Below are positions 50,208-62,359 of a DNA stretch of 64,000 nt, piece after piece. Positions within the stretch are counted from its first letter, which is position 1. Every line of letters begins with the position of its first letter. Position numbers and translations under genes: made by a program. The DNA comes from Henckelia pumila (taxonomy: Eukaryota > Streptophyta > Magnoliopsida > Lamiales > Gesneriaceae): NCBI RefSeq assembly GCF_033568475.1, contig NC_133121.1, positions 3,658,001-3,722,000 of the forward strand, read 5' to 3'. Under the pieces are notes generated by a model. It had not been told where the DNA came from. It did no database searches and saw nothing but the letters and a program-made list of their open reading frames with translations.

Positions 50208-51441
50208 GTGGCCCCACTCTTTCTTTACTTTTTTCATCTTTTTCACAAAAATAATTCATAAAAGGGAACCATTCTTCAGCCATCCTTTCGAACACTCTTC
50301 TATACTTTAATGCAACATCAAACATTTTATAAGTTGCATTCCACCTTGTTTTAACATCCACAGGGACCGTTGACGTACTAGAAAACTTGGCTAGCACGAC
50401 AAACTCCCTAAATTTACTCAACCTTGATGGGGAAGAATGAATAAAAATAACCGAATTTTTTATGGCTTTAATTGAAGAATTAAGCTCTTTCAAGTCATCC
50501 TTGACAATTAAGTTAAGTATATGACACGCACACCTCAAATGCAAATATTTCCCTTCAAACAACAATGAGTTTTCACTTTTCATTCTTTTTTTCAAGTAAT
50601 CAATTGCAGTGTTATTAGAAGAAGCATTGTCAACTACAATTGAAAAGACCTTTTCTATCCCCCACCCTCTCAGACAAACCTCAACCATTTTTCCAATTTC
50701 TTCCCCGACATGACTATTGATTTTTGTGAAGTTAATTATTCTTTTATGTAACTTCCAATCACAGTCCAAAAAATAGCAGTCAATACCATGTAATTTATGT
50801 TTTGAATGGATTTCCAAGTATCAGTTGTAATACTTACCCTTTGGTCTCCGATAACACTTTGTATCTTAGCTTTCTCAATTAAGAAAAGATCATAAACCAT
50901 ACTAGCAACTTTCTTTCGAGCAGGGATTCTAAATCTCGGTTGTAATTCATGCAATAATTCTACAAACCCCTTCCCTTCAACGGCCCTAAAAGACACTTAA
51001 TCAACAATCACATACCTTGCCAATTTCAAATCACATTTTTTCTGATTAAAATTATGAGGAACCAAAGCATTTCCTTGTCCCATAGTCTCATTCGTCAATA
51101 TAGTTTAACTTTTATCATCTGTACTCGCTACGTAGAGAGGACTCGACTTACACCTCTTTACTAAGTGATTTTTAACCCACTAGTACATCCATTACCTGTT
51201 GGGATCTCAAGTCTGCAGTACTTGCATATTCCTATTTGTTGTATGCTCTCATCAGCTAACTTTCTTGTACGTTTTTCACAATGGTCCCAAAATATACTCC
51301 TGCTTGTTTAGGAGCTATAGGAGGCTTTGCTTTCGAAGATGATCTTAATCTTTTTCGAGCTGTTGATTGTTGTGTTTTAGGTTCTGACAGTTCTGTTGCT
51401 TTTGATGTTTGTGATGGACTTGGAGGCATATTAAACTCCAT
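50208..51441 (-). pseudogene. hAT transposase, N-terminal and catalytic part
   Basis: Reading the minus strand from 51441: a basic N terminus (TARKRLRSSSKAKPPIAPKQ), a BED zinc finger (FWDHCEKRTRKLADES, then ICKYCRLEI) that changes frame at its start and again before its histidine ligand, then ELQPRFRIPARKKVASMVYD, VSITTDTWKSIQNINYMVLT (the D-T-W block), SIVVDNASSNNTAIDYL, LRCACHILNLIVKDDL and DVKTRWNATYKMFDVALKYR. These are canonical hAT blocks. The reading continues to the copia insertion at 50207. At least three frame changes are visible in addition to the interruption. Confidence 0.88.
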
Positions 51442-52304
51442 CCTGAATGGAAAAATAAAACACTTTACTAGATAGATTATTTAAAAACAAACAAGTTAAC
51501 AGGTAAGCAACTTTTGACCATAACTGCCAACTAAGATAATAATGAATGAGGTCTCTCAAACAATCAAAACATCGGAAAAAAAAGTTGAAATTTAAAGAGT
51601 TTACAGTAGTACATCACGTCAATGATCAATTATTTCCCAAAAAAAATCATATGATATTACTTTTTGTTTAATTTTTTAGTTGTTCAATGTAAGGTAGTTT
51701 TCTACATTGGAACACGTGAAACATAATTTCATAAGTTATACTGATACAAGAAAAAAACAAAGCATGTAAAGAGAAACGAAAGAAATTAAGCCCACATTTG
51801 AAAGTAAAAAAAACAGAGATGAACAAACCTTTTCAGGAAGAGACTGAGGGAGCGGCGTTATGCAATAAAAAGTCGAATTTTTACGCAAGAGAGAGCCACA
51901 AATCTGAGCTATTGGAAAAATTGGGGGTTTCTCCTAGAACCTACAAATTTGATAGAGTTAGTCAAATTAAAATAAATGCATTGAGAGATGGAAGTATGAA
52001 ACTTCAAACAAAAATGATAGAACCCATATTACATTTACATCGTGGAGTTCATAGCCAAATAAATCAAGCAAGAGTCAAAATATAAAGGTTTTTACCTCTC
52101 ACAATCATCGATTTCTCGTCTCTTTCTGTAGATTTTCCATTTTCTTTGATTCGAAAGTGAGGCTAGGGTTTTTCTTTTCAAAATGAGGTTGAGGGTTTTC
52201 TGTCGCGATCGATATGATGAAGTGATGAACTGACGTGAAGAAGAAAGGCTTGGTGGGTTTTCTTGTTGGACTTGTAGTGCGTATTTACTAATTGAGTGTG
52301 TGGG

Positions 52305-52497
52305 TTAAGGCCCATTATTAAAATTTAAAAGCAAGCCCAACAGAATTGAATACACAATCGGCCTAATAATTTTATTACATGAATTTGTTCGGTATTTTGG
52401 TATATTAAGGCTCATTATTAAAATTTAAAAGCAAGCCCAACAGAATTAAATACACAATCGGCCCTAATAATTTTATTACATGAATTTGTTCGGTATA
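52305..52497. repeat. 100-bp tandem duplication near the right end of the hAT element
   Basis: A unit TTAAGGCCCATTATTAAAAT running to a GAATTTGTTCGGTAT end occurs at 52305 and 52405 with few differences, just inside the right subterminal region. Confidence 0.85.
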
Positions 52498-52664
52498 TAC
52501 CGAAATACCGAATTTACAAAAAAACTTACCGATACCGATACCGAAAATTTCGATACGGTACAACCGTACCGAAATTTTTGGTATACCTTTAATATCGGCA
52601 TATTCGGCATATTTCGGTATGGTATGTACGGTATACCAAAATTTTGGTTTTTTTTTCAGCCCTA

Positions 52665-53277
52665 CCAATCATAGTTATTGTGAATTCACCGGGATATTTT
52701 AGAATCACAAATACAAACTCAATTATTCCTTGAGTCAATCTTTAAAGAGTACTCTGATCGAACACAATAGAGACACTATCTAACAGATCAATTAAAAAAA
52801 GCATAAAGAAATACGAACGAAAGACTTTTACGTGTATTAGAGCTTAGATTAATTTTATTCCTGCTATTAGTTGTGTTAACTGAAGATTAGTTAACGATTG
52901 TTAGTTCTAACTATAGATTAGTTGAGCAACTAGTTTGGGCTTTTGTATATAAGCTTTCTCAGTTGACTTTTTGTTTTTGAGATGAACATATTCACATTTA
53001 TGAATTTTCTTTTCCAGTCGCAAACCAAGCTAGAACACGTTCCCCTTTTGGTGACTTATTATTACTGCATGTTGCACAAGTCAAAGTCAAGCCCAAAGAA
53101 AAATAGCTCCCATTGTCCAGAAGGGATGCCCCAAACTTTCTATATAATGAGAAAAAATCAGTTTAACGTTTGTGATTTTTTTTCTACTGCAGAGAAAAGG
53201 AAACCGCACAACCAAAAGAGGTACTTCTTCGAATTCATGCCTATATTTATTGCGGCAAAAGTTGGCCTAGGCCAGAC
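52665..53277 (+). repeat. Right half of the 1.1-kb duplicated segment
   Basis: From CCAATCATAGTTATTGTGAA to GTTGGCCTAGGCCAGA this matches 62786-63401. A TATA-like TGTATATAAGC occurs near 52945 in both copies, followed by a short open frame (NIFTFMNFLFQSQTK...) with intron-like borders that I do not recognise. Confidence 0.9.
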
Positions 53278-53429
53278 TTTAACCTTTTCTTGGTAAGTAC
53301 TCAAATACATTTTTGTTCTCTCTCCCTTCATTGACTTTGGAAAATTATTGGGACTTTAAATTGGTGTCATTACTATTATGCACACAGGATTCGGTTGACC
53401 AAGTCCCATTAATTCTTATCGAAGATTTC

Positions 53430-53999
53430 CCATACCCATCTCCGCGGGGACCAATTCCTCATCCCCATACGGCCATACCCATCCCCGAAAATATATATAT
53501 ATATATCTATATTATAAAAGAATTTTATTATAATATATATATATATAAATTAGTAAATTTTATTATATAAGAATATAAAAATTATTATTCAATTTTATAA
53601 TAAAATATCTAAAATATGTTGGGTCAAATTTTTTATTATAATAATATTAAATTTTAAAATTAATAAAAATATTTTAAATTCAAAATATTTCTATAAATCA
53701 AAATTATTATTTTAAATAAAATACTATGTATTAAAAATTTATTAAGATTATATATTATTTCTAAATTTATCAAAATAAATAATATGTATAGACTAATATA
53801 AATACTTTATATGTGTACGTAACATGAATGAGATTCAAATAATATTTTTATGTTATAAAAAAACTACGCTATCATAAACGGATGTATTATATATAATGTA
53901 TAAAATACATATATAAACGAAATAATAATAATAATACTTTTAATTTTAATTTTAATTTTTTAATAATATTTTAGATTTAATAAAATTTGATAATTAAAA

Positions 54000-54091
<92 letters not shown>

Positions 54092-54233
54092 GCGGGCGGG
54101 TTCGGGGATGGGAATAACATCCTCATACCCGCCCCAATATATTTCGAAGATTTTTAAAAATCCCCAAACCCGAAAATACTCTCCAAACCCGCCCCGTTTC
54201 AGGTTTTCCCCGCGAGAAAAATTGTCTTCCCTA
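53430..54233. mobile_element. Probable non-autonomous element with an expanded (ATT)n core
   Basis: The left side carries TCTCCGCGGGGACC and CATACCCATCCCCGAAAA; the right side carries the inverted GCGGGCGGGTTCGGGGATGGG and ends CGAGAAAAATTGTCTTCCCTA. The G/C-rich flanks are mirrored around an AT-rich core with an (ATT)n array of about 90 bp at 54001-54090. Exact left terminus and target duplication are unclear. Confidence 0.45.
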
Positions 54234-54689
54234 ATGCTATAGGCTCTGCCTGTTGGACGACAGTAAGTTCTCGAAGGTTCTAGAAGATGCAAAATACAAA
54301 TCCAACATTCACGTGATAGATGCCGTGTTGGGATTGTATTCGGGATTAGGTATTTACCTTGTTACAAGTTTTGTGCTTTTCACGGCTAATCACCAAAGCT
54401 GACATTTGATTTTTTTCATAAATGTTTCTTGGAAGCTCTATGCGGAAATTGGGTTGATAGGCTACTGACAAGTGGAAACGAGCTTCTCCGAGTGATCGTG
54501 GAGTGAATGCATCCAAGAAAACCAAGTCATCTCCGTACAGAATGCTTTATACTGGCTCGTCGATTGGCGGTAACCTTTCTTGCAACCTTATGTATTACGA
54601 CATTTAGCAAATTTAGGATCTGTTTTGAGTAAGGTCATGTCAAGAACCTGTGTTTGACTGGTTGTTGTTGTCTGTTATGCATTCAACAC

Positions 54690-56805
54690 AGGTAAGAAGA
54701 GTATGTTGTGTCCAAATGCTGAAGATGAGCTGTGAGCCAATTCTCAAAGCCGTAATCGTGGCAGTCGAGAATTGGAATAAAATATCCCGAAAAAAAAGAT
54801 AGAGCCGAAGCTCGTGTTGCTAGAGAGGCATCCTATCTGTTGTCTTGTATCGCATCTCAGGCTGGCGATCATCACGATTACCTCTGGGAAGAAGGGCTGG
54901 ATACAGTGCTTCTCAACATTATCTTGGATGATTATGACACCGTAGTTGGATCAGGCCCCGTCTTGAATTTTAATTCTCTGAAGCTATTAGTTAAAATGGA
55001 TTTTCATAGAACATCCAAACGCTCCGTGAGATCATATGTATGGGACGCTCTTAGAGCACTTGCGGCAAATTGTGATAAATACTTCAAACGTGAGAGTATC
55101 AACGAGAAATTTCAGCTTAAAGTACTCACATTGTGTTTATGGTACGGTAGTTATTTGTGACAGTATTTTTTGTGTTAGAAACTTATTCAATTTTTTGTTT
55201 TGATTCATTTCCATTTGACAGTTTCGCTTTCGACAAGGGCAACAGTGAATCAGCAGCTAGGGTTCTAACGTTTGTGGTGAATTCTAAAAGTAGAGATATT
55301 GCATCCATGGAAAGGTTCATACTACCTAAAGTATTTACTGAAAGAATTTCGCTTGAAAAGTCACTGGAGACTCTAAAAAACAAAGTGCGTGGAAACAGAG
55401 TTCCAGCGACCTTGATACTGTGTTGAGCTTGTTGAATTTGGCTTGTCAATCTTGCTATCAAGAACCCATCATCCAACAAGAAGTTGTTACAACTTTGAAG
55501 TCCTTCATATGCTGGTGGCTAAAGATTCCCGTTCGTATTAAAAGGGAAAGCATATCACCCCATTTGCAGTTCTACATTGGGGAGCGTTTCTGTTGCTTGC
55601 ACAGCACAGAAGAGTGAGAAGGGGAAGACACGTGTTTGGTTTTTAGTTTCTGGACCCTAGCGGAATTGCTGCCCAATACCACCCAGGTAAATTCTTGTGA
55701 GGATCCGATAGTGTATGAGCTCCAGGAGGTTTGTGTTGACAGTAAGCTTTGTTCGGGCTCAAGGTGGTACGCCGCCTGCATATTAAGCTATTTTGGGTTT
55801 GGATCACCTGACATAATGGGAAGGAGAAAATGCAGAAAATTAGAATACCTGCTGCAATTGGGAAACAAAGGAGTACCAAAATGGGGAACTCCAATGCCAA
55901 GATTCGATCTTGCTTTTCTGCCAGCCGAGCTTGATTCGCAGTAAGTGTCTTTTATTTCTCGGACAATATCTATATGTTAAACATACTACTGAATTGGAAT
56001 GTAATTATTACATACATGAAACATTTGAATTCATTTTGCTATAATATGTGTATCTCCTTCGTATTCCATTATCAGGAAGATTGTCGTGAAATCCAAAAGG
56101 ACAAAAAGTGGAAGCTGGAATTGCGAGAGCTGCAGCAAATCAATTCCGCATTTGCATGTGCCCAAAGATGTCCTAAAGTTGAGCAGCGATTACTTCGATA
56201 ATTTTTTTGGATCTTGCATGAAAGACAGGTACTCTTAATTACTTGAGGCACTTAATCTTGAGCAAATATTTCTTAGAGATTCATACCTAATGTTTATCGC
56301 AGCTGCCGAAAGACTTCAAAGGCTTCTGTAAGTTGGGAGACATTAGAAAAAATTGGCCCTTGGTTGTATTTGGAACCGTTGTCGGCACCCAACTTAGGAT
56401 GTTTGTGTGCTAACATGGATCCAGCTGAAAAACTTAAAGAAGTTGGTGTATATTTATAGCTTTATGGCTTGGCTCACTACTGGGGCAGCGAAGATCTCTA
56501 TGAAGAAAGCCATTGGATAGTTGTCGCTTGTTTGGGATTTTACAGAAATATGCCAGCAGAAATAATTAAAAATCGCGGATGATTTGAACTTAAAGGACTT
56601 GGTGCAATTGGCGGCTGATTATTTGGCCCCCAGGTATCATCAGCTGATGAATTCGGGCGAGATTGACGCTCTGGACGCGGATCTTGTTGAGAAGGTTCGT
56701 ATAGCATCCGAGCATTTAATTCCTGAAGCTATGAATGATCAGTCAAGTTCATCTTCATCATCGGAACGCTCGAGGTATAAAGGCACTATCCAAAAGCCTC
56801 GTTAA
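54690..56805 (+). pseudogene. BTB/POZ-armadillo protein (At1g04390-like), decayed
   Basis: Successive blocks match the Arabidopsis BTB/POZ protein At1g04390: VQMLKMSCEPILKAVIVAV, REASYLLSCIASQAGDHHDY, VLSLLNLACQSCYQEP, FWTLAELLPNTTQ, GSRWYAACILSYFGFG, the BTB segment SIPHLHVPKDVLKLSSDYF, VSWETLEKIGPWLYLEPLS, and LVQLAADYLAPRYHQL with the C terminus to 56805. Damage visible in this host gene: a frame change near 54800, another near 55407, an in-frame TAG at 56457-56459 where the family has an acidic residue, and a frame change near 56573. The N-terminal third is not found. Some splice borders (for example 55939 and 56076) are preserved. It is a unitary or duplicated pseudogene; no intact copy lies in this window. 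Confidence 0.85.
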
Positions 56806-57582
56806 GGTGTTTCATTCTCCATTCATTCAATGGTTTGGTGATATTTTCATACGCTTGCTTAGAGCACAACTTTTGTTGTGATCGGCTGTAATTGATGGTT
56901 CTGTTTCTGCTCCACGTTTATAGACATATGATGTACATCCTTGGAACAAATGTCATTTTATACTGATACAGAGCTACGAATTTTATATTCTTTTTCAATA
57001 GTCCAAGTTGGACATATCCACATGATAATATGCATGTATACATATGTGTGATTCATTCATTTTAATAATCATGATGGTTTGCACTGTCTAATTAGAAGAA
57101 TCCTAATTAATTCCTTCATTATTAATTCAGGCTTTGAAAACTAAAAATATTATTGGATAATGTTGATATAATGACAAATCCAGTCTGATGGTTACAAAAT
57201 CATTTCCACCAAATCTTACAATTAAAATAATTAGGTTTCATTTCATGATTTGGAGGAACACGATTCTACGGAGACAGTTATACTAAGCATAATAAACTTT
57301 TCTTCACTAAAGTCATCCATTCACCGTAACCTTTTACAGGAGCTTACACATTATTAACATCAGCGTATTTTTTATTAAAAATAATTTCCGAAAAAAAAAT
57401 CTAATAAATTTAAGAAAATAAAAAACCAATATTTTTTCGGTCAAAATATTAACAATGAAAAAATATTAACAATAAAGATTAGTTAAAAGATAATTGATTA
57501 TTAGTTGGGATTCGAATACTGGTTATTTTAAACCAAGGACGTGGTAAAATTAGTGTCACAAAATCCAAAAAATTGTTGATCA
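56806..57582. other. Intergenic
   Basis: 3' flank of the BTB pseudogene and AT-rich spacer up to the truncated copia element. Nothing else recognised. Confidence 0.55.
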
Positions 57583-60500
57583 AAAAAAAAAACCTGGATC
57601 AGAAAGTAACTCGTCCTCATCTTGGATAAGTTTGATATTAACATCCATGTGAATATTTCGGGATTTGCATTCTAGAAGGCCAGTGTCATCAAGCAATTGT
57701 AATGCATAATGTCGTTGACAAAGGTAAATACCTATTGATGATCGAGCCACTTCAAGACCCAAAAAATACTTCAACTCACCCAAGTTTTGAGTTTGAATTG
57801 ATCATTAAAAAATACCTTGAAAGCCACTGCTTCGGCTTCACCATTAGTGGCAATGACAACATCATCCACATAAACAAGCAATGCCAAGAAAGAACTACCA
57901 CGAGTTCTGGTAAATAAGGAAGGATCAGCAGCTGATTGAACAAATCCAATGCTAAGAATGGTAGAAGAAAACTTGGAAACCCACTGTCTAGAGGCTTGCT
58001 TAAGACCATACAATGATTTTCGAAGTTTACATACAACGTTAGGTGGTAGAAGCTCCCCTTGTCGATGGTAACCTGGGGGAATAGCCATATATACCTCCTC
58101 AAGTAAATCCCCATGTAAGAATGCATTATTAACATCCAACTGCATAAGTGACCAACCTCGAATAGCAGCAACAACTAATAGTGTGCGAACAGTCACTAAT
58201 TTAGCAACTGGAGAAAAAGTCTCGAAAAAATCAATGCCCTCTTGTTGAGTGTAACCTTTGACAACTAAACGTGCCTTGTATCGCTCAAGAGTCCCACCAG
58301 CTAAGAAATTTGGCTTTATAAACCCATTTGTAACCCACAACACTTTTACCGGGAGACAAAGATACAATGGACCAAGTACCATTGCGTTCTAAAGCTTGTA
58401 ACTCATTAGCCATAGCACAACACCATTCAGGGTGAGCAACAGCCTGAGAAAAATTTTGGGGTTCGACTATGGAGGATACACTGTGAACAAAAGCTTTATA
58501 AGATGGAGACAACCTTTTATCGTCTAGGACACCATGTAAAGGATGAATAGTAGAGGCAGAACTACCTCCTGAAGCGAGACAATAGTAATCACGCAAATAA
58601 GATGGTTTATTGGAAGCTCTATGAGAACGAGTGGTGACAAGAGATATGCTGGAGGAATCAATAGAAGAAAATTGTTTTGGCAAGACACTAGCAAAAAAAA
58701 AAAAAATCAAGATCAGGAGACGATGATGAGAGATCCTTAAAATGAAATGACATCTCATGAAACTGAACATCTCTTGAAATGTATATTTCATTTGTATCAA
58801 GGTTAAGTAGCTTGTAGGCCTTATAACCCGGAGGATAATCCAAGAAAAAGGATTTGATTGCACGAGGAGAGAACTTGGAACGATAGGTGGATAGAGTGGA
58901 ACCGTAGCACAAACTCCCAAATGATTTAAGATGTTGATATGCTAGAGATTTTTTATATAAGATTTCAAATGGAGATTTATTCGAAAGAAGAACAGAAGGT
59001 GTTCAATTGATTAGATAAATTGACGTAGCAACACAATCAGTCCAATAGACTATCGGAACATGAGACTGAAATAGCAAAGCTCGTGCTACATTAAGAATAT
59101 GCTGATGTTTTCGTTCCACAACTGAGTTTTGTTGCAGACGCTCAACACAAGAGTGATATGAAATAATGCCTTCAGATTTGAAGAAATCAAAAAAATTCAA
59201 TTCAGGAGCATTATCAGACCGCACATATTTAATTTTCACTCCAAACTGTGTGGAAATAATCTTGCAGAATGTGGAAAAAATAGTTAACACATCAGACTTA
59301 GCTTTCAAAAAATAAATCCAAGTAAATCACGAATGATCATCCACAATCGTAAGGAAATATTTATGTCCTTCAATACTCAATTGATTGAATGGTCCCCAAA
59401 TATCAATGTGTATTAATTCGAACGAAACATCACAGATTGAATTATGTGATATGAAAGGTAAATGTTTTTGCTTTGCTAAGTGACAAAATGAACAATCTAT
59501 CAGGCTTGTATGACTCTTGGGATCAAAAGAGACATTACATGTCATTGGAGACAAGTTGGATGCGTGGAGAACATAAAGATTGCCAACCCGCTTACCCGTC
59601 CCAATCATCATGGTTCGATTGTGATCCTGAATGTAACATGAATCAGACATGAACAAGACAGAGCAAGAGAGTTGTTTAGTTAAGGAGCTGACTGAAAGTA
59701 GATTAAAATGAAACTGAGGTACACACAATACATTTTTTAAAATAAAATTGTGTGATAGAAAAACATAACCAACATGTGTGGAATATGCGACAGATTTATT
59801 TGGGAGGGTGACAATAGAAGAGGTAGGCTTGCATGTGTGAAAAGATAAAGTGATGAACAAATATGATGAGTAGCACCAGTGTCTAAGATCCAATCAGTGG
59901 ATGAAAAAGCACAGGGAGAAAGATGAGAGATACCACTAAAGCAAGACACTAATGGTTCAGGTTGTTGTTGTTTGTCCTGTGGTGTTCCATGCTCAAGCTG
60001 GAGTTTAGAGCTCAAGAAGGCAATTAGTTGTTTGCAGTGTGCCGGACTCAAAGATTCACCATAAATCTGTTCAACTGAACCTGAAAGAACAACTTTAGCA
60101 TGATTCACATGAGCTCGATTATCATTCGGGACACTATTCTGAAAATTTCCCCGATGACTCTGAAAATTGCCTTGATGACACTTATATTTAGGATGTCCCG
60201 GAGGATATCCATGCAATTTATAACATTTGTCAATTGTATGTCCTGGAAAGTGACAGTGAGCACAAGGAGGTAGGGGTGGGCAAGCGGATCGGTTATTTCG
60301 GGTACCGACCCGACCCAAACCCGATCGAACGCATTTTTGGGTAATTCGTGTTTTAAATCGGGTTCAGGTACTACCCGAACCCGACTAAAATTAATTTGGG
60401 TCGGTTTCGGGTAGTGAGATGGTACCCGAAAAACCCAATCGGGTACCCGACTACCCGATTTATTTATTTATTATTTAAAATATATATAAGTTATATGGGC

Positions 60501-62275
60501 TATTATTGGTTTGAAGTTTGGGATTGGATAATCGAGAAGCCCATTAATGTTTAATGTAAAATATGTTGCAAATTGGTGAGCCCTAGGAAGTGAAACTTGG
60601 AGACGGAGCCGCAGTCGTCGCTCTTGTTCTTCAGAATTCCTCAAGGTTGGACACTTGTTCGAGATTGTAAAAGAGTAGAGAACATCGATTCAATCGCAAA
60701 ATTGGATACTTGTTCGACTGTTCGAGACTTCTAAAGTTTGAGTTCCGTTCTGTATTTCTGCTCAACTTCAATCGGAATTTTCAGATAATTTTTTTATTTT
60801 TTATTTTTCTCTTTTAAGTTTTAACCATGTATTGGGTTCGAGTTCCTTTAATCCATTCTACAATTCTGCTCACTTATTTAATTGCCTATGCAAGCTAACG
60901 TTTTTTTAACAAAAAAATTGTGGACGTACAGATTAATTAGATTAATTAATTTCCATACACTCTTTTAATAATTTCAGCATACGGCCAAATGTGATTGTGA
61001 TTTATGACAATGATATTTTTTTATAAATGTTCAGCATACGGCCAAATGTGATTATGATATTTTTATGAAAATGCATTTGGGTTGTTGACTTGCTAATACT
61101 CACACGCCTGTTTAAAGAATTGTAGTTCGTATCCATTTCTTCATTTTTTTTAAACAGGTAACCCGAACCCGACCTAGTCGGGTACCCGAACCGAATAACC
61201 CGAAACCCAAAAAACCCGACCCACCCCTACAAGGAGGCATGTCACTATTATTCCATTTCCCTGATGAATAATGGCGCACAGCAGCTGCACTAGCAGAGGA
61301 AGTGAGTGTGAGAGTTCGATCCTGAAGAGCACTCGAAACTCCATTAGTAATAAAATGTTGTCGTTCTTCTTGTATCACCAGAGAAAATATTTTCGAAATT
61401 GGAGGAGTATGATCCATCATGAGAATTTGAGCCCTAATCTGAGAATAGGAATCATTTAAACCCATGAGAAAATGTATCACACATTTCTGATTCTGATAAT
61501 CAACCCACTCCTTCATCGAACCACACTTGCAAACAGAAATCTGTTGAAAATCTTTCAATTCATCCCATAATATCCTTAATCGTGTGTAGTAAGCACTAAT
61601 ATCCATAGATCTTTGCTGTAGAGCACTCAAAGTCTTTTTAATTTGAAAAATGCGAGGTGCATTACTTTCATGAAAACGATCACATAGATCGATCCATATA
61701 TCTTTTGCAGTGGAGAGATACATTAGGCTATCGGCAATTTCACGGCTAACCGAGTTGAGAATCCAAGATATTACCATGCTATTGCAGCGAAGCCATGGAC
61801 CGTAAAGAATATCTTCAATCGGTGGTTGCAAAATCTGTCCATCTATGAATCCAAGCTTATTTTTGGCAGTAAGCGCCATCGACATTGCTCGATTCCATGT
61901 GTTGTAATTAGATCCAGTGAGTGAATGAGTAACAAGAGTTAAACCAGTATCCTCAAAAGGCATTCTTCCCTGGAGATTGTTGAAACCTTGCGCAACATTT
62001 GAATTCGAAGCAATTGGTGCTTGATTTCCTCTCGCCATTGCAACAGATCGGAGAGAATCAGATATGCAACCACTATATTTTCTCTGAAGCCATATTAGAA
62101 GTGAAGATTGAAGAACAACGAAATCATCTCTTTATTAATCTCGCAAAATGAATGTTCTCGAATACAAAAGTAAACGCCTAGAGTATTTATACAAATAAGC
62201 AAGAAGCTTAAAAGAGAAATGCGACATAAGAGAAATAGAAGAAAACGTGTTTTCATTTTCTATGTTTTAATAGTC
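57583..62275 (-). mobile_element. Ty1/copia LTR retrotransposon C, old and incomplete
   Basis: Transcribed from right to left: part of a 5' LTR (about 62094-62275, with TATAAATACTC on the minus strand), a diverged primer site near 62082-62092 (TGGCTTCAGAG), gag (about 61290-62038, TGSNYNTWNRAMSMAL), zinc knuckle near 60230, protease near 59890 (WILDTGATHHIC), integrase (about 59000-59750) and reverse transcriptase (about 57600-58380, YVDDVV). RNase H and the 3' LTR are not present. It is broken, with perhaps five or more breaks plus the inserted element at 60271-61229. The decay makes it clearly older than copia elements A and B. Confidence 0.9.
60271..61229. mobile_element. Non-autonomous hAT element, 959 bp, inserted in copia C
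   Basis: Inverted ends TAGGGGTGGGCAAGCGG and CCCGACCCACCCCTA, with many ACCCGAACCC/GGGTACCCG subterminal motifs at both ends. The 8-bp target duplication CAAGGAGG is exact (60263-60270 and 61230-61237). The interior (about 60480-61140) is AT-rich with no transposase; CATACGGCCAAATGTGATT occurs twice (about 60979 and 61033). Confidence 0.92.
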
Positions 62276-62322
62276 GAAACCAATATTTTTATTAATCATT
62301 AAAAAAATAAAATGATGGTTGA

Positions 62323-62359
<37 letters not shown>

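Larger units (their letters stand above)
38479..52664 (-). mobile_element. hAT DNA transposon with a copia element nested inside
   Basis: The left end TAGGGGTGGTTTGGTACGG and the right end CAGCCCTA are inverted (TAGGGGTG/TAGGGCTG), with subterminal GGTATACCG and TACGGTA motifs at both sides. The 8-bp target duplication CCAATCAT is exact (38471-38478 and 52665-52672). Without the nested element its own length is about 4.6 kb, typical of autonomous plant hAT elements. Transposase pieces on the minus strand include a BED zinc finger, the catalytic region and the C-terminal dimerisation domain. The transposase is interrupted by the copia insertion and has further frame damage, so the element cannot encode its own enzyme now. 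Confidence 0.93.

Noticed and set aside
54001-54090. CRISPR-like or regulatory array
   Set aside because: It is a plain (ATT)n microsatellite; no spacers. The same triplet run occurs in both 1.1-kb segment copies.
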